Of a stretch of DNA of 64,000 bases, positions 21,490 to 31,391 are shown piece by piece. Under the pieces are notes generated by a model. The model did no database searches, had not been told where the DNA came from, and saw only the letters and a list, made by a program, of their open reading frames with translations. Made by a program: the position numbers and the translations under genes. The DNA lies in assembly GCF_030269925.1 (NCBI RefSeq), contig NC_085128.1, forward strand, positions 3,040,501 through 3,104,500. The letters are read 5' to 3'. Origin of the DNA: Bombyx mori. Taxonomy: Eukaryota; Arthropoda; Insecta; Lepidoptera; Bombycidae. Numbering within the stretch: position 1 is the first letter of the stretch; the number at the start of each line of letters is the position of its first letter.

Positions 21490-21698
21490 ATACTATATAA
21501 TTTTTTCCTACCTAAGCTGATAGCCTTTAGAGGCTATTTTAGCGTAATCTTAACTAGTAGGTGAGCTCACGGGGCTCAAACCGGAGTGATGCTAACACTG
21601 ACCCTAGCAAGAGCAGTGCTTCGCAGAATCAACCACCGCATCGGAAACGCGACCCACTGAGAAGATTCGGCCAGAAACTCAGTGGACTTATACTATAT
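21490..21698 (-). mobile_element. Family A tail, 9-bp duplication
   Basis: ATACTATAT at 21490-21498 and 21690-21698. Enclosed: poly(T), CCTACCTAAGCTGATAGCC, ACTAGTAGGTGAGCTCACGG, ACCGCATCGGAAACGCGACC. Close to the presumed consensus, so relatively young. Confidence 0.8.
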
Positions 21699-21965
21699 CA
21701 CGCCATTATCAAGATACGTCATTAAGGATATTTTGGAATATTTGATAAGAGTCCCCAGTCAGATCTGAATTATAACATGGAATATAATAAACAGATATGT
21801 ATTTTTATTCCTGAAAATTTCTGACCAATTTTTTTTCAATAATTTATACTAGTGATTTTAATTCTCTATTACGATCCATATCCCTACGTTTCTATACTTC
21901 GTGTTCATAATTCCGATATTTGTTTAATCAGGTGTTGATATTTAAGTGATACTACATTTGAATTT

Positions 21966-22031
21966 TATGGGATCCGGTAACCACTTAACGCCAGGTGTAC
22001 CGTCAGCTTATCCACCCATCTAAGCAATAGG
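21966..22031 (+). mobile_element. Bm1 3' end fragment
   Basis: GGTAACCACTTAACGCCAGG and CCACCCATCTAAGCAATAG. Confidence 0.7.
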
Positions 22032-22074
22032 TATAAATAGAAAATGATATGGTGAACAGATTTCAGGATTCAGG

Positions 22075-22251
22075 ACTATTCTGGTGATATCGAGGGGTCA
22101 TTCACCGAGCGAGTAGGTGAGTTCACGGGGCTCTAACCTGTGGACGTTGCTAACACTAGCTAGCCCTAGTAAGAGCAGTGCTTCGCAGATTCTACCACCG
22201 GATCGGAATCGCGACCCATTGAGAAGATCCGGCGAGAAACTCAGTGGGCAA
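22075..22251 (-). mobile_element. Family A fragment
   Basis: GAGTAGGTGAGTTCACGGGG, AGAGCAGTGCTTCGCAGATT, GATCCGGCGAGAAACTCAGT. The poly(A)-proximal end is diverged. Confidence 0.75.
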
Positions 22252-22956
22252 GCGCCCTAATGCGGCTATTGGTCTAGTATTGATTTTGATCCGGAAACTA
22301 TCTTTTTGCAATAACGATTTGATTGTAGAGCCTGGAGTTTCCATAACTTTTTCGATTTTCACAGTTCAATTTGTTTAGAATAACGCAGAGTTATTATTCA
22401 CAATCTACTATTCGGAATAGTTTGTTTGATTAAAATATAGAACACGGCATCTACCCTCCATTTTTTTTAAATTAATCAAAACAAGAACTTTATCATTTCA
22501 ATAGCAATCAAAACAGTGTCTTAATATTTCATAAGTCGTTTTCCACAACATGTTAAGTTGTACATTTACGAAAGCTGTCATTGAAAAACAAAAAAGAAAT
22601 GACAGATTCAATTTCAGTCCTTAATGCTTAACAATTATGGAACAAATTTGACCGCTACCTTCCCTTTTATGTACACGTAAATAAACGAATACACTGACAG
22701 GTCGTTCGTTTGTCCGTGTGTGAGTGCAGACGTGTAGCAACATGTCCTCTGTGAGGGCTTCCCTGTTCCCTCTTCGATGCTACATAGAAAATTGCACGTT
22801 TTTATGTACAATATTTTATTGTTACGAAAACTAAATGTTTCTTTTTGCAGGTGAAATAATATTTTAAATTTGGAAACTATCGATTTAACACGTTCTCAGA
22901 CGAGATAATGCAATGAATGCATTACTGTTTAATAAAACTATTACGTAAGCTTAGTA
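22252..22956. other. Unique DNA
   Basis: No ORF or repeat supported. Confidence 0.35.
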
Positions 22957-23194
22957 CGTAGGACGTCTTGTGAGTCCACACGGGTAGGTACCACCGCCCT
23001 GCCTATTTCTGCCGTGAAGCGGTTAAGGGTTTCGGTTTGATAAGTGGGGCAGCCGCTGTAACCATGCTGAGACCTTAGAGCTTATATCTCAAAGTGGGTA
23101 GCGACATTTACGCTATAGATGTCTATGGGCTCTGGTAACCACTTAACACGAGGTGGGCCGTGATCTAGTCCACCCTCCTAGGCAATAAAAAAAA
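22957..23194 (+). mobile_element. Bm1 SINE, 5'-truncated
   Basis: GTAGGACGTCTTGTGAGTCC to CCTCCTAGGCAATAAAAAAA. Contains an extra GGTTAAGG near the GTGAAGCGG module. Confidence 0.85.
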
Positions 23195-23519
23195 TGACAA
23201 ATTGCATTGTTTTCTGGTAGAAATAATTAATAATTTTGTTATTAACGGAAATAATACAGCTTTTTTTATTTATTTGGAAACTTTGGTCTTCTGGTTGTTA
23301 TTAATAATGTCTTTACAATTCGTTACAAGTTACAACAACAAAAAGACACAAAGAAAGTTTATATTTAAGACGAAGCATTAACCATTGTGTGATAAATAAA
23401 AGTATTGATATAAAATAAAGCATTTATGTATTTTTGTGCAATGTAATTATAATACAATATTATAAAATAAATAAATACATATGAGTCACCCGCAGAAACT
23501 ATCATTAATATACTAGGTA

Positions 23520-23605
23520 TCATCATCAGCCTGTATCTCTCCACTGTTGCATATAGTCCTCTCCCATAATCCACCATAATGAATGGTTCTCCGCCTTCCG
23601 TATCC
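23520..23605 (-). mobile_element. LINE 3' end with (ATC) tail, degenerate
   Basis: CATCATCAGCCTGTATCTCT, CCACTGTTGCATATAGTCCT, CTCCGCCTTCCGTATCC. Same layout as 46784-46890 (trinucleotide tail followed by TCCACTGctGgacatAGgCC). Confidence 0.5.
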
Positions 23606-23633
23606 AATCTTCATCGTACCACTACTGAATATA

Positions 23634-23774
23634 CTATTGTAACTATACTTGAGACCTTAAAACTTACATCTCAAGGTGAGTTGCGCATTTACGTTGTAGA
23701 TGTCTATGGGCTCCAGTAACTATTTAACACCAGGTGGGTTGTGAGCTCGTCCACCCAGCTATGCAATAAAAAAA
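23634..23774 (+). mobile_element. Bm1 SINE 3' half
   Basis: TGTAACTATACTTGAGACC to CCCAGCTATGCAATAAAAAA. Confidence 0.8.
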
Positions 23775-24563
23775 ACTAGATAAAACTAAATGAATAAATG
23801 AAAACAAAAAACCACTATCAGAAAAACTCAAACGTACATGTGCTCTTGAAAAGGAACAAAGACGAGTTAATTCTAAAGGAATCGGTTACGCGATTACGTT
23901 TTTTTTTTATTTACGTTCCTAGCAATCAGGCGTTTACGTATTTAGAGAATCAATTGGAGGGCCCGCCGTTGTTTCCCCAAGGCTGTAATCAAAAGAAGCA
24001 ATTTCGGAACGTCTGCGCGCCGAGTAAAATATTTAACGACTCTTTATAACATCGGAACAGTCTGAAAAGTTATGAAATTTTCAAATATCTCCCGGAAATT
24101 ACCGACTCGTACGCTATGTCGGGACACGGCCTCGTTCATATTTCAATATTAAACTTGCCGCGTATAATAAATTCTAATATGGGAAGTTTTTACGTTTTCA
24201 ACCGAACTCAGGAAATACTGTTGTAGTACGGCTGTATGTTTTATTAGCAACGTTGAGTTCGGCCCCAAATATTGCACTGGTGCGGGGTAATAGAATGCAT
24301 TAATGAAACTTTCGGGCAATAGTTTTGTAGTGACTATCCAATAGAGCCGGGCGCCGCCTCATCCTCTGGCCGCCCCGCCTCGCCCGCCCGCGGAAACCGA
24401 ATTCAATTTTAGAACGCGGGCTCCAATTTTCAATATTCGTAAATTAAAAAAAAAAGAAAAAGGCCAACGAATACCGCTCTTTGATGTTTTAGCGCGCAAA
24501 GCTTATTGTATTTAGAAAAAAAAAAAAACAATAACAAAGTCTTGTCGTATTGATCGTCGTACG
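23775..24563. other. Unique DNA with a CpG-rich patch
   Basis: 24345-24425 is strongly GC-rich (GGCGCCGCCTCATCC, CCGCCCCGCCTCGCC). An 83-codon plus frame at 23798-24049 has no motif. Confidence 0.4.
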
Positions 24564-24573
24564 GCGCATGCGC
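24564..24573. promoter_or_regulatory. NRF-1 type palindrome GCGCATGCGC
   Basis: Perfect match to the NRF-1/erect-wing site, about 150 bp from a CpG-rich patch. Such sites are common in broad promoters. No adjoining transcript start can be shown. Confidence 0.35.
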
Positions 24574-25181
24574 ATAACGCAAACGCAAAATTTGCAATTA
24601 CAAAGTGCTCTGTGCAAATTTCGTCGAGTTTATAATTCGAACGCTGAGCACTAGAAACGCGCTTCCTTGTTGTATACGATACGAAAGAAAGAGACCACAA
24701 TACATATTCGAATTTAGAAAATTAATTTGCATCATTGCTTTTATGGTTTTTGAATTTTTGTTACGCAATTAAATTTTTGACAGTAATACATTTTCAGACT
24801 ACAAGTATAAATAAAATATATATAGACTTTTTGTTATTCATGAACCTGTAATAATTTTTAATGCTGAATATTTTCCTAACCAGTTGATTAATCCAACACA
24901 ACACCATTGAATAATATAATACCGGCACCTAGATTTTTGGTCATTCAACTTGCAATGTGTCTTTAATGTAATTTAAAACTTTTTTGAAGGAAAACCTTTT
25001 TTGAGGCCTTTACTGTACTGATGTTTTTAGCCCTTAACAAATTTTAGTTTTATGCTTAAATTTACCAAAAAATCTTTTTTTTATTAATTAAATGTTTACG
25101 AATTCCACAACAAAATCGTAAAACAAGCTAAATTATTTTCGTGGTCTACATAAGTTGTCTAATCATTAAAAGGAAGGCTAT
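24574..25181. other. AT-rich unique DNA
   Basis: Nothing supported. Confidence 0.35.
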
Positions 25182-25199
25182 TTAGACTAGTCTAGCCTT

Positions 25200-25260
25200 T
25201 AGGAAGTGCAGTGTGGGGGCCAAGGGGGGCCGTCTCGTTGCTATGGCAACCGCAAGATGG
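25200..25260 (+). promoter_or_regulatory. RFX X-box plus YY1/Pho-like site at a possible start codon
   Basis: GTTGCTATGGCAAC at 25237-25250 is an almost perfect palindromic X-box (RFX). Just 3' is GCAAGATGGCGCTCG (25252-25266), the YY1/Pho pattern that often overlaps a start codon. In ciliated-cell genes of insects an X-box lies within about 100 bp of the start. The patch is GC-rich in AT-rich surroundings. Confidence 0.4.
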
Positions 25261-25370
25261 CGCTCGCGGAATTAGTTCGTCTGCAGGCTTTATGCACGTC
25301 GTCTTCATTATATAGGATTTCAATTTACTTCGAAACTCAACGACTAGAATTAGATTTGGTGTATAATTAA
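25257..25370 (+). CDS. Candidate short ORF, 37 codons, or first coding exon
   Basis: ATG at 25257 has a strong context (CAAG-ATG-G). It reads MALAELVRLQALCTSSS and on to TAA at 25368-25370. It sits 7 bp after the X-box. The protein is not recognised and could equally be a first exon with a donor such as TTG/GTGTAT near 25357, or chance. No host gene can be named. Confidence 0.25.
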   Translation: MALAELVRLQALCTSSSLYRISIYFETQRLELDLVYN

Positions 25371-25633
25371 ATTATTTGATCGTGGCGGGAAACTGTTTGG
25401 TAGAAATCTAATTTTAATAGATTTAGTTCCGAGTTGTTTTCTTAAAAAAAAAAAAAACAATTGACAATGATTTTGGATTTGGGAACTCTTAATGTTTTCT
25501 TTATTTCTGTTATATATATGTACCGAATGTACTGTTAATTAAAACTAAGGAGCTTTATTTATTTATTTGAATAAGACATAAAATACTTTCGGTTGTAATT
25601 GTCAGTTTTTTTTTAATTTGTCGCAATACACTA

Positions 25634-25793
25634 GTGTGGACGAGCTGACGGCTCATTTGATGTAAAAGAGTTGTCGGAGTTCCATAGACTTCCCAACATT
25701 AATGCCACCACTCACCTTGATACATATTGATGAAGTTAAAATTGTATATCTGCCGGTACCTAATCGTGTGGACTCACAATACGTCTCGCAATT
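25634..25793 (-). mobile_element. Degenerate Bm1
   Basis: GTGGACGAGCTGACGGCTC, CCATAGACTTCCCAACATTA, CGTGTGGACTCACAATACG. Heavily mutated. Confidence 0.6.
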
Positions 25794-26010
25794 TATATTT
25801 TTGTGTTATTCTGTTATTGTGGAAATCGTTCCAATAAGTATGTATTTCCTTCTTCAGAAAACTGAAACTGAAATGATGACTTCATCTTATGGTTTTGAGC
25901 TCGGTATTTATTGAAAAATATGGTCTTTTTAAATATATCGCACATACAGTGCTATAAAATCACTTATGCAATTTTTGTTAACACTCAACTGAGTATGAGA
26001 AAATATATAT

Positions 26011-26140
26011 TTTTAGTTATTTGTTATAATGAGACGAAAGAGATGTTTGCTTTTACTGATGAAGTTTGTAGTTTAAATATTATTTTATTTCTATAGCCTA
26101 GCAGAACTATTTAAGAATTATATAATAAGATGTTGATTTT
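26011..26140 (+). repeat. Left arm of ~130-bp direct repeat flanking a Bm1
   Basis: Reads TTTTAGTTATTTGTTATAAT, GAGACGAAAGAGATGTTTGC, TAGCCTAGCAGAACTATTTA, AATAAGATGTTGATTTT. The same order recurs at 26395-26525 with about ten substitutions or small changes. Confidence 0.9.
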
Positions 26141-26394
26141 TTTTATTTTTTTTTAGTGCTTAGATGGGTGGACGAGCTCACAGCCCACCTGGTGTTAAGT
26201 GGTTACTGGGGCCCATAGACATCTACAACGTAAATACGCCACCCACCTTGAGATATAGTTCTGAAGTCTCAAGTATAGTTACAACGGCTGCCCCACCCTT
26301 CAAACCGAAACGCATTACTGCTTCACGGCAGAAATAGGCAGGGGGGTGGTACCTACCCGCGCGGACTCACAAGAGGTCCTACCACCAGTAATTT
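26141..26394 (-). mobile_element. Bm1 SINE between 130-bp direct repeats
   Basis: Poly(T), GCTTAGATGGGTGGACGAG to GGTCCTACCACCAGTAA; 5'-truncated, otherwise close to consensus. It lies exactly between the two repeat arms, with no extra sequence on either side. Confidence 0.85.
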
Positions 26395-26525
26395 TTTTAG
26401 TTATTAGTTGTAGTGAGACGAAAGAGATGTTTGCTTTTACTGACGAAGTTTATAGTTTAAATATTATTTCATTTCTGTAGCCTAGCAGAACTATATAAGA
26501 ATTATATAATAAGATGTTGAATTTT
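26395..26525 (+). repeat. Right arm of ~130-bp direct repeat flanking a Bm1
   Basis: TTTTAGTTATTAGTTGTAGT through AATAAGATGTTGAATTTT. Differs from the left arm at scattered sites, so the event is old. Confidence 0.9.
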
Positions 26526-26719
26526 CCAACGTTTCTCCTGAGAAATCACATAATTTGCATAAGTGACGTTATCGCATCGTAAGGAGTATGAAAAGAAGCA
26601 ATGTGAACTGAAAACGCAGTTGGTAGAGTTGGTAGAGCTGGTGGTTGTTTATATACTTTTTTATATTAAACGGCTTTATTAAAAAAAAAAATACAAAAAT
26701 AGCCGATACGTAGTGTTCA

Positions 26720-26925
26720 TGCTCCTTTTTTTATGAATGATAGAGCATTAGTGGCCCGGAAGCCTTTCCAGTTTCACAAGGACAGGCGCGCCAGTAAAAG
26801 CTCGGCCAGGAGGGGTGGGATTTGCTACTAACTGCCCGAGCGCCTCAGAAGGAGACTTAACAGCTCAAGGGCAGCTGCTTCGTGAATGCATGGTCCTTTA
26901 TGAGGCGCGGGACGTCCAGAAATCT
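26720..26925. repeat. GC-rich unclassified repeat-like block
   Basis: GTGGCCCGGAAGCCTTTCCA, GGACAGGCGCGCCAGTAAA, CTGCCCGAGCGCCTCAGAAG. The composition is sharply different from its flanks and suggests an R1-like LINE tail, but I cannot confirm it. Confidence 0.35.
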
Positions 26926-26937
26926 TTTCTTTTATTC

Positions 26938-26980
26938 TTTTATTGCCTTTGTATGCAGACGAGCATGCGGCCCACCTGAT
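26938..26980 (-). mobile_element. Family B tail, very short
   Basis: TTTATTGCCTTTGTATGCAG and CATGCGGCCCACCTGAT: only the last ~43 bp of the family. Confidence 0.65.
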
Positions 26981-27332
26981 CAAACAATTCATAGATCTAT
27001 CATTTTTAAGATGCTTCTATTAGCTTACATATATGTGTGTATGTGACGGAGTCTTTGATTATCGCATTCACTGAATTCGTGATGTCGATTAACTTGAAAA
27101 TCGCACACGCATCAAGGAGCGATAACGATACATAATATAGTTTTATATCTTCGCTCTAATATCTTGATGTCCTATCGAATCCTATGGAATATCCGTGAGA
27201 ATAGACAACCAAACGATATAGACATTCGGTGAAGCTAGTATAACTCCTTGAGGTTGCTTATTAGCAGTAGTAACAAAATAAGAAAAAGAGATCAGGATAA
27301 TAAAGCTTTGAATTAATTGCTAGTTCGATTTT

Positions 27333-27380
27333 TTTATTTTTTATTTATTGCTTTGATGGGTGGACGAGCTCACAGCCCAG
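27333..27380 (-). mobile_element. Bm1 3' end stub
   Basis: T-rich run then GATGGGTGGACGAGCTCACA, ending at GCCCAG. Eight bases later the family A duplication starts. Confidence 0.7.
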
Positions 27381-27387
27381 CTTGAAC

Positions 27388-27767
27388 AAGCATGTTCGCA
27401 TACCCGACCCTGTGGACAGAATGGTAAACAGTCGACGTCGCCCTAGACACGTCATTACGGATTCTCCCGATCCATTAACGGTGCTTTTAGGTACTTCAAG
27501 CACCGGTCACCGTCCTCCCCGAACCCGTCACTTGCGACGAAGGGCTTGACGAGTAAATTAACCCATAGACACAGCCCACTGAGTTTCTTGCCGGATCTTC
27601 TCAGGGTCGCGTTTCCGATCCGGTGGTAGATTCTGCGAAGCACTGCTCTTGCTAGGACCAGTACTAGCAAACACTCCGGTTTGAGCCCCGTGAGCTCACT
27701 GTCACGTCAAGGCGAAGCTGAAACAGCCTCTCAAGGCTATCAGCATAGGTAGGGAAAAAAGCATGTT
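27388..27767 (+). mobile_element. Family A, long copy, 9-bp duplication
   Basis: AAGCATGTT at 27388-27396 and 27759-27767. The element extends further 5' than other copies (CGCATACCCGACCCTGTGGA, CGACGTCGCCCTAGACACG), then GATCCATTAACGGTGC and the usual tail with poly(A). A 71-codon minus frame here is its antisense shadow. Confidence 0.8.
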
Positions 27768-28035
27768 TTTATTATAGTTTTTAAACTACATATATAATAT
27801 TATTATTAGTGACAGAGTATCTTTATATGTACATACTTACTAGTATGACTGCTGACGCATGAAGAAACATATTCTTCACATGTGAGATTCTTATTCCCGG
27901 GATTATTATTACACATATGTTTAACGAATGTTCGTCATTATCACTAACCTGGCGGCCAATATCTCAGTTAAGTTCTGATAACTGTATACCCTAACTTCAA
28001 CTTTCAACCCACCAATGAAAATACAAAATGTACTT

Positions 28036-28285
28036 TACTGGTGGTAGGACCTCTTGTGAGTCCGCGCGGGTAGGTACCACCGCCCTGCCTATTTCTGCCG
28101 TGAAGCAGTAATGCGTTTCGGTTTGAAGGGTGGGGCAGCCGTTGTAACTATACTTCTTGAGACCTTAGAACTTATATCTCAAGGTGGGTGGCGCATTTAC
28201 GTCGTAGATGTATATGGGCTCCAGTAACCACCTAACACCAGGTGGGCTGTGAGCTCGTCCACACATATAGCAATAAAAAAAAAAA
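28036..28285 (+). mobile_element. Bm1 SINE, 5'-truncated
   Basis: TACTGGTGGTAGGACCTCTT to a 12-base poly(A). One of the least diverged copies, so probably young. Confidence 0.85.
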
Positions 28286-28760
28286 CTTACAATAAAACGT
28301 GGAAATTCACAAAACGGAGCTTTGCCGATAAAGCTACGTGACGTGAACGTGTATAACATTAAAGCGACCTTGTTGGGCGTACCAATTAATTTACAATTCC
28401 ACTGAGTTGTGAATGAACAGGTAACTCGACGCCCCGAGCGGAAAAATCTGTGAAAACCACCCGCGACCGGGTCACGACCTAACGATCAGTGTGCCGTACA
28501 TTGCGTGCTTAGTTCTCGTGCATTGCTACAATGTTTATGCGACACGAAGTTTTGCATCTTTGGACAACGTAAGCTTCTTACGCATAGGCTATTTTGAATT
28601 GTCCATCATCTACTTGTACATAATCCTGTCTGTTTTTGTCACAAAGCTGTCATACGTTCTGTACGAGACGTTATACTACGAAATGAGACTTAAGATCTCA
28701 TGGTGACATTAATGTCTACTGGGTCCGTTAATCAATTAACCTCAGTATGTTTAGTGAGAG
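28286..28760. other. Unique DNA
   Basis: 28425-28500 is GC-richer and holds GATCAGTGTGCCG, an initiator-like TCAGT (28489-28493), but no supporting gene. A 71-codon frame 28491-28706 lacks motifs. Confidence 0.35.
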
Positions 28761-28766
28761 TTTTTT

Positions 28767-28895
28767 AACGTTCTCGATAGCGTAAAAGTTAACTCAAATT
28801 TGTATGCAGTTGGAACAGCGCCCCTAGCGGCAAACGTGGACGAACGTTCAAACTTCATACAAATTTGAGTTAACTTTTACGCTATCGAGAACGTT
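28767..28895. mobile_element. MITE: perfect 40-bp inverted repeat around a 49-bp loop
   Basis: Arms 28767-28806 and 28856-28895 are perfect reverse complements (outer end AACGTTCTCGATAGCG). Just outside, GAGTTTTTTAACG and the complement GAGTTTTCTAACG extend the repeat to about 50 bp with a mismatch. The loop includes GCGCCCCTAGCGGC, close to a CTCF core. Perfect arms suggest recent mobility or strong folding. The target duplication is unclear. Confidence 0.75.
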
Positions 28896-28974
28896 AGAAA
28901 ACTCGCAATAAGCACACCGGTGAGCAATGAGATAGCTCGCCCAGCAATAATATTATATGTGTAATAATAATCAA

Positions 28975-29392
28975 CTAGAGATCCCGCAGTAGTCGAAATT
29001 CGACTATAATTAATTGGAATTGTAAGTTTGTACACTATTATGATTGTATTTTATACTTCTATAATCACCAAATTTCGCCAAGACTACACTATAAAAAATA
29101 TTAACAAAGGCAAACAATATTTAATCTATTCTCAATTTGACAACAGACGCCAGGAACAAAAGTTTGACAATAAATAGTATGCATGCGTGTGTGCGTCAAA
29201 TACATGGTATGTAGTGTGTGTAATGTTTTCTTTATTGATTTCATGTATCTTTCATGCATTTTTAAAAAAATATTAGCATTGTGCACATCTTCTCTATATT
29301 CTCTATAAGTGTGGAAAATTTCATACTCCTCCGTCCGCGCAATTTTCCTAAAAAGGGATACAAAGTTTTTGCTTCACGTATTAATATATAGA
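28975..29392 (-). mobile_element. Non-autonomous Helitron, TCTATATATTAATACG family
   Basis: On the minus strand starts TCTATATATTAATACGTGA (from 29392) and ends with palindrome TAGTCGAATTTCGACTA, 11 bp, then CTAG (28975-28978), with T next. This is the classic Helitron 3' hairpin. 418 bp, no Rep/helicase. Confidence 0.88.
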
Positions 29393-29843
29393 TAGCCCTC
29401 GTCCTACCCCTTAATATTCTTGATGCAAAGTTAAAGTGCACAGCAACAACTTTGAATTTTCTCTCTTATTTTACTAATTTACCCTAACTCGCTTTTTGAC
29501 CACTTGACTTCATCAATCATTTATGATTATGCTGTATTATCGGAGCTACTAAGTTTCGCCTTCCCACTTAGGTTTTACAAAACTATTTTATTAACTATTT
29601 AAATGTCAATTCTAGTATAATTCTTTACTTTATTACGATCGCTTTTGTAATGCTGTATAGCTCATAAAATATATACATTAGAGTTTTGTGTAAATAACAC
29701 AATTCACGACTAATAGGTGTGCGAGATATTTCTTTACATTACCACATAACATCAACATAACAATCTACTATCACATAAAAATCTATTAGATACATTTAGT
29801 ATTATGCATTAAAAAAATGTGTGGTGTCGTGGGACACCGGATA
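29393..29843. other. Unique DNA with hairpin GGTGTCGTGGGACACC at its end
   Basis: AT-rich. At 29823-29838 is a short GGTGTC/GACACC stem that abuts the family E copy and may belong to it. Confidence 0.35.
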
Positions 29844-30182
29844 GGAACGAAGTTCCTTATTATAAAAAAAAAGTAAGTTCTATTCGAGGTATAAAGAAAA
29901 TAAAACTGGAGGTTTCGCAACAACCCACGATCATTCGGTAACGTGTGAACTTATTGTGGTACACTTCATTCACGGTTGTTTGCATAAGAGTTAGTGTACT
30001 GCGCCAACGAACGCTCTGAGATCGTGGTCAATGAATGATTAAAAATATGTTATTATATTTTTTGTACGTTATTACATAGTTAAGTCGTACACTGTGTGCA
30101 TTACTAATAAAAACCTTACGTTACGGACTTTTTTTTCCGGTTAGGGTACCCCTCCGCATCGTCCCATAAGGACCTTCGTTCC
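29844..30182 (-). mobile_element. Family E, short form with 17-bp inverted ends
   Basis: GGAACGAAGTTCCTTAT (29844-29860) is mirrored by ATAAGGACCTTCGTTCC (30166-30182), one mismatch. The body matches the right-hand part of the 41570-42699 element in reverse: GTTACGGACTTTT, GTCGTACACTGTGTGCATTA, TCATTGACCACGATCTCAGA. It lacks the ~740-bp CpG-rich block of that copy. Confidence 0.65.
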
Positions 30183-30421
30183 AAAAAAAACAATGCGCAA
30201 GTGTCAAGCGCGCAATGAACTAGCTACAATTAAACGCCGCCGGCTATTTGACAGGAAGCCGGTATTAATCTCGGCGGACTGTATCCACTATTTCGGGTGG
30301 TTGGTTGTGCCCGTGAACTCGGCGTTTACACTTTATTTCTATATTTGGACAGTTCGGCCCGAAAGCGAGAGTGACCCCGTTTTTGTACGCGTTTGATTTA
30401 CGCTCGTTGCGTAATCAGGTT

Positions 30422-30435
30422 TGACCTTTTGACCT
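30422..30435 (-). promoter_or_regulatory. Nuclear-receptor DR2 site
   Basis: TGACCTTTTGACCT, i.e. two AGGTCA half-sites with 2-bp spacing on the minus strand. DR2-type sites bind Rev-erb/E75- or HR3-class receptors. A motif only. Confidence 0.3.
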
Positions 30436-30574
30436 GTGACACCGGGTGCCTGTGAAACCTTCATGAACTAAACATAGCTTAGTCTCGATGATAACTGTAT
30501 TACACCCGCATTTTAGTATGAGTTTAACGAAAAATTAATTAAGCTTTTGTAAGTTAAGCGGAGTCAACGCAGCA

Positions 30575-30763
30575 TCAATCGCGTTTGAGTGGCAACCACT
30601 TGGCAGGAGAAGACCTGGTCGCCCTGTACACACTTGGCGACGCACCGTGGAGAGTGAGATGAGGACTGCCAACGTGACCTGGAGTGATGTCAAGGAGCAA
30701 GCGCAAGACAGGGTAAAGTGGAGACAACTTGTGAGGGCCCTATGTACCAGCGGGGTACCCTAG
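30575..30763 (+). pseudogene. LINE ORF2 C-terminus (endonuclease-reverse transcriptase end)
   Basis: Plus frame reads AFEWQPLGRRRPGRPVHTW, then RRTVESEMR, TWSDVKEQAQDRVKWRQLV and ALCTSGVP-stop (TAG 30761-30763). GRPxxTWRRTxExE followed by AQDRxxWRxLVxALC is diagnostic of these LINE tails. After the stop a CAACAACAATACAACAAG run is the microsatellite tail expected of RTE-like elements. Only the last ~60 codons remain, in frame, so decay is modest. Confidence 0.75.
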
Positions 30764-30784
30764 GACTACAACAACAATACAACA

Positions 30785-31391
30785 AGCTTAAAAAATATTG
30801 TCTAAACAAAACGCTGCCTTAAAATAATTGAATCTTTCTAATACATCTCTTCGTTCCACACTAGCGGCATCCTGAGGTTGTTCAGTTTTCAAAATCAACG
30901 CACACATTCCTAGGAAAATCTTTCAGTGAAATTGAGTGTACCAACTGTTCAAATATGTCAACTCATCTACAACCAGAGATGCAATGTTACGTATGTCATT
31001 AGCACTGTTAATGCACCGCGAAATGGTTGTCAACCTTAATCGCTCAGTTGGTCTAGTAGACAAGGAAATCATCAGGCATACGTTAGATTTACGCTCGAAA
31101 TCAATATTTACTTAAAGATTCAACATTGGCAGTGTTATAACCTCGTATGTGTCGTTCCTATATTCCACAGCACAGAAAGAATCACGTTTTTAAACTAGAT
31201 CTTAAAGAATAGCCTTACTTATTTTTTTTTGCCACCAACTAACTTTTAATTCAGAATAAACTTTCACCAGTAAAACAATCTCATTGTCAGAACTCTGTTT
31301 GTTTTTGCAAAATTTGGGGGTAGTTTTTATTCCTTAAATTACTATTCAGTCAAAAAATGTATGTAAAGAGCTTGTATATTAAGATTTATAG
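30785..31391. other. Unique DNA
   Basis: No ORF or repeat supported. Confidence 0.35.

Noticed and set aside
26580..26680. Short coiled-coil-like frame HRKEYEKKQCELKTQL
   Set aside because: About 30 codons, no splice sites, no start; indistinguishable from chance.
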